From contig NZ_PJCH01000006.1 in the NCBI RefSeq assembly GCF_002943565.1, forward strand, positions 62,001 to 126,000: 64,000 bases of DNA, given 5' to 3'. Under the pieces are notes generated by a model that was not told the DNA's origin, searched no databases, and saw only the letters and a program-made list of their open reading frames with translations. Positions within the stretch are counted from its first letter, which is position 1. Each line of letters starts with the position of its first letter. The position numbers and the translations under genes were made by a program. The DNA comes from Hyphococcus luteus. GTDB lineage: Bacteria > Pseudomonadota > Alphaproteobacteria > Caulobacterales > Parvularculaceae. Below are positions 42,878 through 51,826 of this stretch, piece after piece.

Positions 42878-45754
42878 TTAGAACGCCTTGCTGATCTGGA
42901 TGGAGAGAACCCGTCCCAGCGGACTGTTGCGGGAATTGTCGTATTGCAATCCCGGGAAGTTCGCTCCGCCCGTTGCATTCAACACAAGCGGCGGATCGGA
43001 GTCGAATACATTCTCAACGGAGAAAGTCATATCGAGCCCGTTGAGCAGTCCCGTCGCATCCGGTGAATAGGTGATGCTGAAATCCAGAGTCGCAAAGGCG
43101 TCTATGTCCAGATACTCGTCCGGCGCCGCAGCTGGAATGAAACGGCGTTCGATATGATAGGCGTTGGCGAAATTCAGATAGAGAGAGGTCTGAACCTCTC
43201 CAAGATCGGCCGTCACTTCGCCGCGCGCGGCGAATTTTAACGGGCCGCCGAAGTAATTCACACGGTCTTCGATGGGCGCTCCGGGGGCGATCGCTTCATC
43301 ATATTTGAGCACATAAGTCGCAACCGCGCCCACGGTCCAGTCAATATTCTGCGCTGCAAAGTTATAGTACGCAGTAAAGTCAAGACCGCTTGTTTTGACC
43401 ACGCCGATATTGTTCCGGCGGGCGTCGATGATGGCAATTGTGCCGCCCGGTCCGGGCGACGGCGCAGGCCCGATAGTCAGACGATCAACCGTATCGTAAG
43501 GAGAGAAAGCCGGCTGGGCCGTTCCGTTGTTGAGGGCGTCTATGAGCGCATCGAACTCCGCTTGGGACAAAGTCGACGTAGAAAAGGCGCCCGGATTCAA
43601 AAAGACAAAGGGAGAAAGCGACGGCGTGTTGAGCGCCGCAAGCGGCCCCACATTGAAAGCGGGGTAGTCGATCTTGCCTGTGTAATCGATACGATAATAG
43701 TTCATCGAAAGCGTCAGGCCGTCGACATCGGACGGCGTCCACTCGAAACCGGCAGAATAGGTCTTGGCTTTTTCAGGCCCAAGCGTTCCGTTGCCGCCAA
43801 TGATGTAGGTCGGCGTCGTAAAACCGGGCGCGCCCATATATCCAAGCGAGGGATCGATGAGCATGGTGTCGATAGGAAATCTCGTATATGTGCCGGCTTG
43901 CGCGTTCGGGTTATTAGACGAGAGCACAGGCGCGCGAAACGACTTGCCGAAGCTGGCGTGGATGACAAAGTCTTCAAACGGCTCCCAGTTGACGCCGAAT
44001 TTCGGATTTAGAGAGTCGCCAAAGTCGCTATAGTTTTCATAGCGGCCCGCCGCGGTCAGCTCGAGACTGACAATGCCCGGCATCGAATTGGCGTCGCCGA
44101 CAAGCGGGACATATAGTTCGCCGAACGCGGCCGAGACATTGCGGCCGTTAAGCGAATGCACGCCCTCCGTCACAACCTGACTGGCGCCGGAAATGTTGAA
44201 CGAGTCGAATCTGTCCCGATAGTGCTCGCCGCCGATCGCAAGTCTGACATCGCCGCCGGTGATCGAGAAGAGAGGACCGGTGAAACTTCCCGACACCATT
44301 TTGCGTTTGAACCAGTAATTGGTCGTGCTCCATGAGTCGAGATAATCGAGCGTCGCCTGATCATTGCATCCCGGCGTGCCGTCGCAAAACGGGTTGAAGG
44401 CGGGAATGGCGCCGAAGTCCCCTGCCAGAACATTGGGAAGAGTGCCGCGGGCAGTGCCGCCATCATCCGTTCTGACGCTGTTCTTCGCTTTGCCGTAGCT
44501 GAAGTAAACATCACCCGTCCAGTCCGGCATAGGAAGGTCAAACCGGAAACCGGCCGTGCCGTTCCAGGTCTGCTCATAACCGTCGCGCAAGTGCGGACCG
44601 AGGTCGCCAAAGAAATTATACTGAACGGTGACCGGATCGGGACAAGTGATTCCATTAGCCGATCCGCCGTTGTTGCACGGGTGGTAAGGGTTCGTCACGG
44701 GAACGACGAGCGGTCCTGCCAAGGTGTCATAGGGGGTTTGCCGGATCGTAATATTGCGGCGATAAAATATGCCGTCGCCGTAAAGCTCAAACCCGGGCGC
44801 CAGCTCTTGATTGAACTTTGCGACAAAGCTGTTGGAATCGATCGCCGGCAATGCATCGGTATTCGTCCAGCGTGATTGCGTATTCGGCGACGCCAAAAGA
44901 TCGGACAGAGTCAGCGTCGTCGACGAGCCCGCAGGAATGCCCATGTAGCCCGACGGCGTCAGGATATTGCCCGGCGCGGTGGCGAGCGATAGTCCGTCCC
45001 CGCCATATTCCGAGAAATCGTCATTATAAAGTTTTGGCCGGTCAGACGCGGCGAGCGCTTCGCGATCGATGTGCTCATAGGCGACCATGATCCCGCCAGT
45101 GTCCCAAGTCTTGCCGAGCATCACCGCGGCTTTCCAGTCCATGTGGTCGTCCGCGAATCCTACGCGGCCCGAAACCTGCGCGCCGTCAAAAGGTTCGCGC
45201 ATAATATAGTTCATCACGCCGGTAACAGCGTCCGAACCATATATGGCGGAGGCGCCGTCGGCGACGATCTGAATTTGCGACAGGGCGATTGACGGCACCG
45301 TGTCCGGTTCGAAGATGTCGCTGTTGGGGCCGACCGCCGGCGTGCGGTGGCCGTTCACAAGACTCAATGTCGCCGCAGTGCCAAGACCGCGAAGGTTGGG
45401 GCTGTTGGCGTAAGAAACGTTAACAACGTCGCCTTGAAAGCCGGCGCCGCCCGCACGCCCTTCATTGCCCCCGAATGAGAGCACTTGTGGAACTTTGCGC
45501 AAAAGGTCCGCAGTGCTGGAATAGCGGCTCTTTGCGATGTCATCGCCGCCGACAGTAAGAACTTCCGAGCCGACCGGGTCGATGCCTTGGATGCGGGTCC
45601 CCGTCACCGTCACTACGTCCCGGTTCTCGTCGCTTTCGTCGTCCTGAGCGTAGACTGGCGTTAAAGCAATTATCGAAACCGCCGATGCCGATCCCAATAA
45701 CAAAGATAGCCGGCGCTGCGAACGCAGCGTCCTGTAATGATTTGAGCCTTGCAT
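42878..45754 (-). CDS. TonB-dependent outer-membrane receptor 2
   Basis: 958 residues, closely parallel to receptor 1: the plug starts with V-T-V-T-G-T-R-I-Q-G-I-D-P-V-G-S, then S-T-A-D-L-L-R-K-V-P-Q-V-L-S-F-G-G, and the barrel ends I-S-K-A-F. A signal peptide (about residues 1-37) ends near Y-A-Q. A purine-rich GGGAGGGATCAGGAA precedes the ATG. Conserved plug motifs such as A-D-G-A-S-A-I-Y-G-S-D-A are present. Together with receptor 1 it flanks the GntR-type region. Probably imports a related but different ligand. Confidence 0.93.
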   Translation of the reverse strand: MQGSNHYRTLRSQRRLSLLLGSASAVSIIALTPVYAQDDESDENRDVVTVTGTRIQGIDPVGSEVLTVGGDDIAKSRYSSTADLLRKVPQVLSFGGNEGRAGGAGFQGDVVNVSYANSPNLRGLGTAATLSLVNGHRTPAVGPNSDIFEPDTVPSIALSQIQIVADGASAIYGSDAVTGVMNYIMREPFDGAQVSGRVGFADDHMDWKAAVMLGKTWDTGGIMVAYEHIDREALAASDRPKLYNDDFSEYGGDGLSLATAPGNILTPSGYMGIPAGSSTTLTLSDLLASPNTQSRWTNTDALPAIDSNSFVAKFNQELAPGFELYGDGIFYRRNITIRQTPYDTLAGPLVVPVTNPYHPCNNGGSANGITCPDPVTVQYNFFGDLGPHLRDGYEQTWNGTAGFRFDLPMPDWTGDVYFSYGKAKNSVRTDDGGTARGTLPNVLAGDFGAIPAFNPFCDGTPGCNDQATLDYLDSWSTTNYWFKRKMVSGSFTGPLFSITGGDVRLAIGGEHYRDRFDSFNISGASQVVTEGVHSLNGRNVSAAFGELYVPLVGDANSMPGIVSLELTAAGRYENYSDFGDSLNPKFGVNWEPFEDFVIHASFGKSFRAPVLSSNNPNAQAGTYTRFPIDTMLIDPSLGYMGAPGFTTPTYIIGGNGTLGPEKAKTYSAGFEWTPSDVDGLTLSMNYYRIDYTGKIDYPAFNVGPLAALNTPSLSPFVFLNPGAFSTSTLSQAEFDALIDALNNGTAQPAFSPYDTVDRLTIGPAPSPGPGGTIAIIDARRNNIGVVKTSGLDFTAYYNFAAQNIDWTVGAVATYVLKYDEAIAPGAPIEDRVNYFGGPLKFAARGEVTADLGEVQTSLYLNFANAYHIERRFIPAAAPDEYLDIDAFATLDFSITYSPDATGLLNGLDMTFSVENVFDSDPPLVLNATGGANFPGLQYDNSRNSPLGRVLSIQISKAF

Positions 45755-45850
45755 TTCCTGATCCCTCCCAACGCGACGCTGATTTTTCTAGCGCGCCTCT
45801 ACTTCTGTAGATGGCCTGGAATCGAACAGACTTTTTCACAGCTGTCAATA

Positions 45851-45877
45851 TGATTAGTCGATTTTGTATAACCATAT
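45851..45877. promoter_or_regulatory. Operator-like element upstream of TonB receptor 2
   Basis: TGATTAGTCGATTTTG then TATAACCATAT. TTAGTC and TTTTGTATAAC match 28281 and 32123. It is the last copy seen before the TetR-controlled regions. Confidence 0.48.
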
Positions 45878-46016
45878 GTTCGGTCCGTAATGATCGAGCG
45901 CATTTGCTGCGGCGCACAAGACAGCCCAAGGCAAAGGTGCAAATTTAAATGCGGACACGGATGAACGGACGCTCTGGAAAGCGATCATGGTTGTGCACCG
46001 CAATAGATTGACCTAA

Positions 46017-46760
46017 ATGTCTGCGACCATGAACGCCTCCACAAAAACAACGCGAACCAGTCGGCGAAAAAAAACCACCAAAAAACCCTCCGTGAAGAAG
46101 CCCCGTGCGAAACGATCGAGGCAGGAACTGATCGCGGATGCTGTTATTGAGGTGCTTGGTCGCGCCGGCGCCCGCGGTCTTACCCATCGTGAAATAGACC
46201 GTTTTTTGCGCCTGCCCGACGGTTCGACATCTTATTATTTCCGCCGCAAGGACGATCTGATCGCCGCCGGCCTTGAACGGTTGAACGCACTAACGCTCGA
46301 ACGGCATCGAAAACGCTACGAGACCGTCTTCCAAAAGGCCGCCTCAAAAAAACAGGTCAAACTTAGCGATTTTGCGGAAACAGAATTCGAAACATATAAG
46401 CAATATATTAGCTCGCCTCCGCTCTATCGAAATCTTGCGCGGGTCGAGTTTTTCATCATGGCGATTCGCGACAAGTCGCTGATGGAAGCACAGCGCCGAA
46501 CAATGCAGCCTATATTCGATCTCGATGAAAAAATGTTCCGTCTGTTGGGAGCTAAAAATCCGCGTCACGCGGCCGCCGAGTATGGCGATTTCAGGCGCGG
46601 CAGCTTCATGACGTTTGTGCTCGTGCCCAACGCCGTTTTCGGCCGCGACCGCACTATCGAATACTATGAAAATGTAATCCGTAAGATCATCGCAGATACC
46701 GACAAGATGCAAGAAGACCTGCCGCTCGATGCAAATATAATAAAAACGATCGCCTCTTGA
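46017..46760 (+). CDS. TetR-family transcriptional regulator 1
   Basis: 247 residues. A Lys/Arg-rich N-terminal tail of about 30 residues (T-T-K-K-P-S-V-K-K-P-R) precedes the helix-turn-helix, where G-L-T-H-R-E-I-D-R-F-L-R-L-P and S-T-S-Y-Y-F-R-R-K-D-D-L are recognisable. The C-terminal ligand domain is unremarkable. It heads the sulfatase operon (next gene 60 bases on) and is divergent from TonB receptor 2, so it may regulate one or both. Confidence 0.87.
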   Translation: MSATMNASTKTTRTSRRKKTTKKPSVKKPRAKRSRQELIADAVIEVLGRAGARGLTHREIDRFLRLPDGSTSYYFRRKDDLIAAGLERLNALTLERHRKRYETVFQKAASKKQVKLSDFAETEFETYKQYISSPPLYRNLARVEFFIMAIRDKSLMEAQRRTMQPIFDLDEKMFRLLGAKNPRHAAAEYGDFRRGSFMTFVLVPNAVFGRDRTIEYYENVIRKIIADTDKMQEDLPLDANIIKTIAS

Positions 46761-46819
46761 CCGCGCCCCGATTCTCTACAAAAGTAGAGGAACGAAAAAA
46801 ATCGACGGGAGGGCGCAAG

Positions 46820-48208
46820 ATGCCAAGATGGGACCGCCGCAAGGTCTTGAATGTTGCGGCTGCAACCGCCGCCACGACTTCTTTTGCTCCGTTTGGCGCA
46901 TCCGCGGGTTCCAAACAAGACAAACCGAACATCCTGTTCATCATGGCCGACGATCTCGGTTATGCGGATTTGAGTTGTTATGGCCGCAGGGATTTCGAAA
47001 CGCCAGTATTAGACGCCTTAGCCGAAGACGGATTGCGTCTCACGGACTGCTACTCGAACTCGCCGGTATGTTCGGCAACGCGCCTTGCGCTCATTACAGG
47101 CAGATACCAATATCGGCTTCCTTTCGGACTGGAAGAACCCAGCCCGGGAAAGTCCGGCGCAGGATTGCCCGCAGATCATCCAACGCTTCCTTCGCTGCTT
47201 CGCGATGCTGGATATCGCACTACGCTCATCGGGAAATGGCATCTGGGATCGCCGCCGGACTATGGACCACTGAAAAGCGGCTATGACAGATTTTACGGCG
47301 TCTATGGAGGAGGCGATTATTTTCAGCACGCGCCGGAAACGGCGTCGCGCAACGACGGCGTTCTAACGGATCAGGATGAACCGTCCTTGGACGAGGGATA
47401 CATGACCGATCTTCTCGCCGATCGGGCCGTTCTGGAAATAGAAACCGCCCATAAGCACCGCAAGCCGTTTTTCATCAGCCTGCATTTCACGGCGCCGCAC
47501 TGGCCCTGGGAAGGGCCCGATGACGAAGAAGTATCGGAAAATCTCTCAAACCTTTTCCATTTCGATGGCGGCAGCATCGCCACATACGCCCGTATGGTTA
47601 AAAACCTCGATGCTAATATTGGCCGGGTCCTGCAATCATTGCGCAAGGCGGGGCTGCATCGCGATACGATCGTGGTCTTCACAAGCGACAATGGCGGCGA
47701 ACGTTTTTCCGATTCATGGCCTTTTGTCGGCGTCAAAGGAGAGGTGCTGGAAGGCGGCATCCGCGTGCCGGGTCTTATCCGCTGGCCGGGACGAATAAAA
47801 AAGGAAAGCGTTTCAGACCAGATCGTCACGTCAATGGACTGGATGCCGGTATTGCTGTCCGCTGCGGACGCGTCTCCCGATCCGGCATACCCGCCGGACG
47901 GCGTCAATCTATTGCCTGAGTTTCAGAACGGGTCGACCCGCTCGCGAAAGCTCTACTGGCGTTTTAAGGCGAACGATCAGGCCGCTCTGCGATCAGACAA
48001 CTGGAAATATCTCAGCATCGGCGGCGCCGAACATTTGTTTAATCTGAAGGAAGACGAGCGTGAGCGCGCAGACCTCAAGGAACGAAATCTCGATATCTTC
48101 GCCAGCCTCAAAGCCGACTACGAAGCCTGGAACGAAACGATGCTGCCCTATGAAGCTTCAACCTTCAGTCATGATGTGACGATGGGCAATTACAGCGACA
48201 GATACTAA
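46820..48208 (+). CDS. Tat-exported sulfatase 1
   Basis: 462 residues. N-terminal D-R-R-K-V-L-N-V is a Tat-like signal with an Ala-rich core ending near residue 30. Metal Asp44-Asp45 sit in M-A-D-D-L-G-Y. The formylglycine site is Cys84 in C-S-A-T-R, so Ala replaces the usual Pro of C-x-P-x-R, a variant that is tolerated in some sulfatases. Downstream I-T-G-R-Y-Q-Y-R-L and I-G-K-W-H-L are typical. The ATG at 46820 has GGGAGGG upstream. It hydrolyses a sulfate ester, aryl or carbohydrate. The next sulfatase overlaps its stop. Confidence 0.9.
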   Translation: MPRWDRRKVLNVAAATAATTSFAPFGASAGSKQDKPNILFIMADDLGYADLSCYGRRDFETPVLDALAEDGLRLTDCYSNSPVCSATRLALITGRYQYRLPFGLEEPSPGKSGAGLPADHPTLPSLLRDAGYRTTLIGKWHLGSPPDYGPLKSGYDRFYGVYGGGDYFQHAPETASRNDGVLTDQDEPSLDEGYMTDLLADRAVLEIETAHKHRKPFFISLHFTAPHWPWEGPDDEEVSENLSNLFHFDGGSIATYARMVKNLDANIGRVLQSLRKAGLHRDTIVVFTSDNGGERFSDSWPFVGVKGEVLEGGIRVPGLIRWPGRIKKESVSDQIVTSMDWMPVLLSAADASPDPAYPPDGVNLLPEFQNGSTRSRKLYWRFKANDQAALRSDNWKYLSIGGAEHLFNLKEDERERADLKERNLDIFASLKADYEAWNETMLPYEASTFSHDVTMGNYSDRY

Positions 48209-48219
48209 TGGAGTTTAGC

Positions 48220-49617
48220 ATGCATAACTGGAACCGACGCGCCGTACTCGCCGGCGGCGCTGCGATCGGGGCGGCTTCGATCAGCCCCGCCGCAAACGCC
48301 AAACAACAAGGCGGAGAAAAGCCGAATATTCTATTCATCATGGCTGACGATCTCGGTTACGCTGACCTGAGCTGTTACGGCAGAACGGATTTCGAAACGC
48401 CGGCGATCGATGCGCTGGCATCGGACGGCCTGCAGCTTATGCAGACCTACGCGAACTCTGCGGTGTGTTCGGCCACGAGGACCGCTCTTATTACGGGACG
48501 TTACCAGTATCGCCTTCCATTCGGGCTGCAAGAGCCGGGAGGACGCAATCTGGGGCTTCCGCCCGATCATCCGACGCTTCCGTCTCTCCTGAAAAAGTCC
48601 GGTTACAAAACTGCGCTTATCGGAAAATGGCATATGGGAGCGCCGCCTGAATACGGCCCGCTCAAAAGCGGCTATGACAGTTTTTACGGCATATATGGCG
48701 GGGGTACGGATTATTTCAGGCACTCCCCGGACAACACCGTAAGTGAAAACTACGCCGAACAAACTGTGCTGATCGACCAGGACGCGCCTGCGTTGGATGA
48801 AGGCTACCTTACGGACTTGCTCGCCGACCGTGCGATCAACATCATAGAAGACTCAGCGAAGTCGGACACGCCGTTTTTCGTCAGTCTCCACTTCACTTCC
48901 CCGCACTGGCCTTGGATCGGCCCGAATGATGAACAAGTTTCGGAAACACTGACCGATTTGAATCATGAAGATGGCGGAAATATCCGCATCTTCGCATCCA
49001 TGGTCAAAAGCATGGACGCAAACATCGAAAGAGTCCTGCACGCATTGAAGCGCGCCGGCCTCGATCAAAACACCATCGTCGTATTCACCAGCGACAATGG
49101 CGGCGAGCGTTATTCAGATGTCTGGCCGTTTGTCGGCGTCAAAGGCGAACTTCTGGAGGGCGGGATACGCGTGCCGGGGATCGTTCGCTGGCCGGGTCAC
49201 ATCAAGAAAAACCGGCGCTCTGAACAGGTTATCACGTCGATGGACTGGATGCCCACCCTGCTCGCCGCGGCGGGCGCGCAACAAGATCCTGGCTTTCCTT
49301 CCGACGGCGAGAATCTCCTCGACCAACTCACCGGGCAAGCGCCAGCCGTCGAGCGCAAACTGTGTTGGCGGTTCAAGGCGAACGAACAATCCGCGATCCG
49401 CGATGGAGACTGGAAATATCTAAAAATCGGCGGTTTCGAACATCTGTTCAACCTTGCGGAAGATGAGCGCGAGCGGGCCGATCTGAAAGACAAAGAACCC
49501 GAACGCTTCGCGCAACTGAAGACTGCGTATCAAGAATGGGATGCAACGATGCTTCCTTATCCGGAAGACAGCTACAGCCATGATGTCAAAAAGGGAAATT
49601 ATTCCGATCGTTATTAG
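48220..49617 (+). CDS. Tat-exported sulfatase 2
   Basis: 465 residues, a close paralogue of the preceding gene along its whole length. Tat signal W-N-R-R-A-V-L-A-G-G, metal site M-A-D-D-L-G-Y, Cys83 in C-S-A-T-R, and both proteins end N-Y-S-D-R-Y. An ATG at 48208 overlaps the previous stop (TAATG), but the ATG at 48220 has GGAG 6 bases upstream and starts the Tat signal properly. Tandem duplication of an exported sulfatase suggests two related sulfated substrates or positions. Confidence 0.9.
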   Translation: MHNWNRRAVLAGGAAIGAASISPAANAKQQGGEKPNILFIMADDLGYADLSCYGRTDFETPAIDALASDGLQLMQTYANSAVCSATRTALITGRYQYRLPFGLQEPGGRNLGLPPDHPTLPSLLKKSGYKTALIGKWHMGAPPEYGPLKSGYDSFYGIYGGGTDYFRHSPDNTVSENYAEQTVLIDQDAPALDEGYLTDLLADRAINIIEDSAKSDTPFFVSLHFTSPHWPWIGPNDEQVSETLTDLNHEDGGNIRIFASMVKSMDANIERVLHALKRAGLDQNTIVVFTSDNGGERYSDVWPFVGVKGELLEGGIRVPGIVRWPGHIKKNRRSEQVITSMDWMPTLLAAAGAQQDPGFPSDGENLLDQLTGQAPAVERKLCWRFKANEQSAIRDGDWKYLKIGGFEHLFNLAEDERERADLKDKEPERFAQLKTAYQEWDATMLPYPEDSYSHDVKKGNYSDRY

Positions 49618-49747
49618 CGCCTTTAAATTGGCGCCAATCTCGATCAACAAATTAATCGTATAGCCGTCGCGTCATTCCCGCGGGTCGCAACACGATAAGT
49701 TGGGTCGGGTGCGGCCGGCGTGCGTAACGCTCGCAAACGCTGCGGCA

Positions 49748-51049
49748 TTAGCGTTGCAAATGGAATACTGGCGGCGGCGGCGCCTTGAGAAGCTTGCCAG
49801 CGATCAGCGTAAAAAGGCCGGCGACAAGCGCAACCACTACCGAGATTAGCATCGCATAGCGAATAGCTTCATTGCCGTAAGCAGGCGTCAGGACGTCGCT
49901 CACCAATCCGGAAATAACGGGTCCGCCGCCTTGACCAATGATATTAGAGACAAACAAAAAGGTGGCGATCGCTACTGCACGTGTGCGCTCGTCCGACGAC
50001 GCCAAAAGGAGCGCAAATAACGGCCCGATCTGCGCCATCACCAGAAGCGTCTCAAGCGCCAACCCGACCTTCCAGAGCGAGTCGCCGCCGAATATCAAAA
50101 GAAGTTGCGCGGGAGCGATAAGCAACATCGCAAAGGCGGGCACACGATAACGCCAACGCGGATCCTTCCGACCCAGGTAAGTCGCCAACCAGCCGCCGCC
50201 AAGCCCCCCAATAATACCGCCGCCTCCACGCAAAACGCCAATAAAGCTTCCAATTTCAGTCTGACTGAGGTCATGAACGCGTGACAAAAATGTCGGCACC
50301 CAAGTATGCATCACGGCCATGTTAAGACTGATTAGCGTCCCTGCTGCGACCGCAAAAACATACGCCGGTTTTGACGCCAAGCGGGTCAGCGCCTCGCCAA
50401 GCGCAACCGGCGAAGTCGATCCAGAATGGGACGCATCCGCAATGCGTTTCGGTTCACGCACCGTCAAAAACAATATAAGCGCCAGCGCAATCCCCGGCGC
50501 GCCAGCCGCTATAAAACTCACTCGCCATCCATATTCCTCGCTGACAAAACCGAGCACAGGAAACGCAATCAGTACGCCAATTGATGTCGACGCCGCCAGA
50601 AAGCCAAGCGCGGCAGGCCGTTGCTCTGAATTGAAAAGATCAGCGATAATGGAATTAGACGGCGCAACGCTGGAAGCTTCGCCAGCGCCGAGGAGGAAGC
50701 GGGTCAACGCCAACTGCCAAGCATTGCGAACAAGACCATGACACAACGTCATGACGCTCCAAAACGCCAAGCCCGCTGCAATGATGTTCCTACGGTTCCA
50801 TCTGTCCGCCAGCGACGCAATAGGGAGCGCTGCAGTTGCATAAAATGCGGCAAAAGCAAACCCGGATAACAACCCAATTGTAGTGTCCGAAAGATTGAGG
50901 TCGCCTTTAATGAGCGGAATAAGAAGTCCAAGCAAATTTCGGTCAACAGTATTTATTGCATAAATTAGCGTAAGGAGAATAAGCGTATAGATATTAGACG
51001 GCGTCCACCCGCTCTGTGAGCCGGCATTCTTTAAATGGTTATCTGTCAT
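49748..51049 (-). CDS. MFS transporter, spinster/anion-cation symporter-like
   Basis: 433 residues with 12 spans. T-V-D-R-N-L-L-G-L-L-I-P-L-I-K in TM1 and S-L-A-D-R-W-N-R-R-N-I-I in loop 2-3 fit the Spns-like MFS group that is common in sphingomonad catabolic clusters. The frame opens at 51103, but the ATG at 51049 begins the normal N-terminus. It lies about 90 bases after the TetR gene of the CoA-transferase operon, with a 14-bp palindrome in the gap. Likely carries the acid processed by that operon. Confidence 0.87.
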   Translation of the reverse strand: MTDNHLKNAGSQSGWTPSNIYTLILLTLIYAINTVDRNLLGLLIPLIKGDLNLSDTTIGLLSGFAFAAFYATAALPIASLADRWNRRNIIAAGLAFWSVMTLCHGLVRNAWQLALTRFLLGAGEASSVAPSNSIIADLFNSEQRPAALGFLAASTSIGVLIAFPVLGFVSEEYGWRVSFIAAGAPGIALALILFLTVREPKRIADASHSGSTSPVALGEALTRLASKPAYVFAVAAGTLISLNMAVMHTWVPTFLSRVHDLSQTEIGSFIGVLRGGGGIIGGLGGGWLATYLGRKDPRWRYRVPAFAMLLIAPAQLLLIFGGDSLWKVGLALETLLVMAQIGPLFALLLASSDERTRAVAIATFLFVSNIIGQGGGPVISGLVSDVLTPAYGNEAIRYAMLISVVVALVAGLFTLIAGKLLKAPPPPVFHLQR

Positions 51050-51079
51050 CCATCCAACCCCGTGACATAGTTGTATTGT

Positions 51080-51093
51080 TCGATTTAAATCGA
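51080..51093. promoter_or_regulatory. Palindrome upstream of the MFS gene
   Basis: TCGATTTAAATCGA is a perfect 14-bp palindrome about 30 bases upstream of the MFS start. It differs from both other operator types in the window. Could be a separate operator. Confidence 0.4.
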
Positions 51094-51138
51094 CAATCGT
51101 CATGCCTGAGCGCGTGACGCCTTCACGCGCTGGCGGCT

Positions 51139-51813
51139 TTATTTGTTGTCTCTTTTTTCTTCCCGGGTTGCGGTATCCAAAAGCAAAGCCAGCTTCAAAA
51201 GTGCGGCGCGGTAACGGGCCCGAAACCGCTCGGAAAAAGCATCTTCCCCGGTCGTAATCATGACAGACTGCGGATAACTCATTGGATAAATGGTGAGAGC
51301 GACGAAAATCAGGTACAGCAAATCCGCATCTATGCCATTCGGCAGTTTTCCTTCGCTTTGAAGGTCAGAAATTATTTTCACGCGCTTAGCCACTACATCG
51401 CGCCTGTCGTCGAAATTAGTCAGATCAGAATCGTCTTTGCGTAATTTCGCTTCCAACGCTTCCCATTCGAGAAGACGCACGCGATGACGGTCTGCTGCAA
51501 AGCCATCGAAGTAAAGCTCCAAAAGCGAATAAATACTGTGCGGCGTTTCCGCCATTTCAGTCAGACGACGTTTGAATATTTCACTTAGTACAGCATCAAG
51601 AAGCCCGCGCTTGGACTCGAAAAAATGGTAAAGCATGCGGGGATTGGCTTCCGCATTGCGTGTTATCCTGTCGATCCGCGCACCAGAATATCCGTAAGCA
51701 GAAAACTCTTGCATGGCTGCGTTCAAGATACGATCGCGGCTGTTTGTTTCACGTTTTCCGCGCTTCTTTTTTGCAGCAGTTTTTTTTGGCTTTGCTTTGC
51801 GTTTACTGGCCAT
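51139..51813 (-). CDS. TetR-family transcriptional regulator 2
   Basis: 224 residues with a Lys-rich N-terminal tail (K-A-K-P-K-K-T-A-A-K-K-K-R). The helix-turn-helix reads Y-G-Y-S-G-A-R-I-D-R-I-T-R-N-A-E-A-N-P-R-M-L-Y-H-F-F-E-S-K. It is the last gene of the seven-gene CoA-transferase operon, 13 bases after the epimerase-like gene. It is the best candidate to bind the 21-base sequence shared by 57669-57689 and 60055-60075. Confidence 0.88.
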   Translation of the reverse strand: MASKRKAKPKKTAAKKKRGKRETNSRDRILNAAMQEFSAYGYSGARIDRITRNAEANPRMLYHFFESKRGLLDAVLSEIFKRRLTEMAETPHSIYSLLELYFDGFAADRHRVRLLEWEALEAKLRKDDSDLTNFDDRRDVVAKRVKIISDLQSEGKLPNGIDADLLYLIFVALTIYPMSYPQSVMITTGEDAFSERFRARYRAALLKLALLLDTATREEKRDNK

Positions 51814-51826
51814 TTAATTCTCAGCC

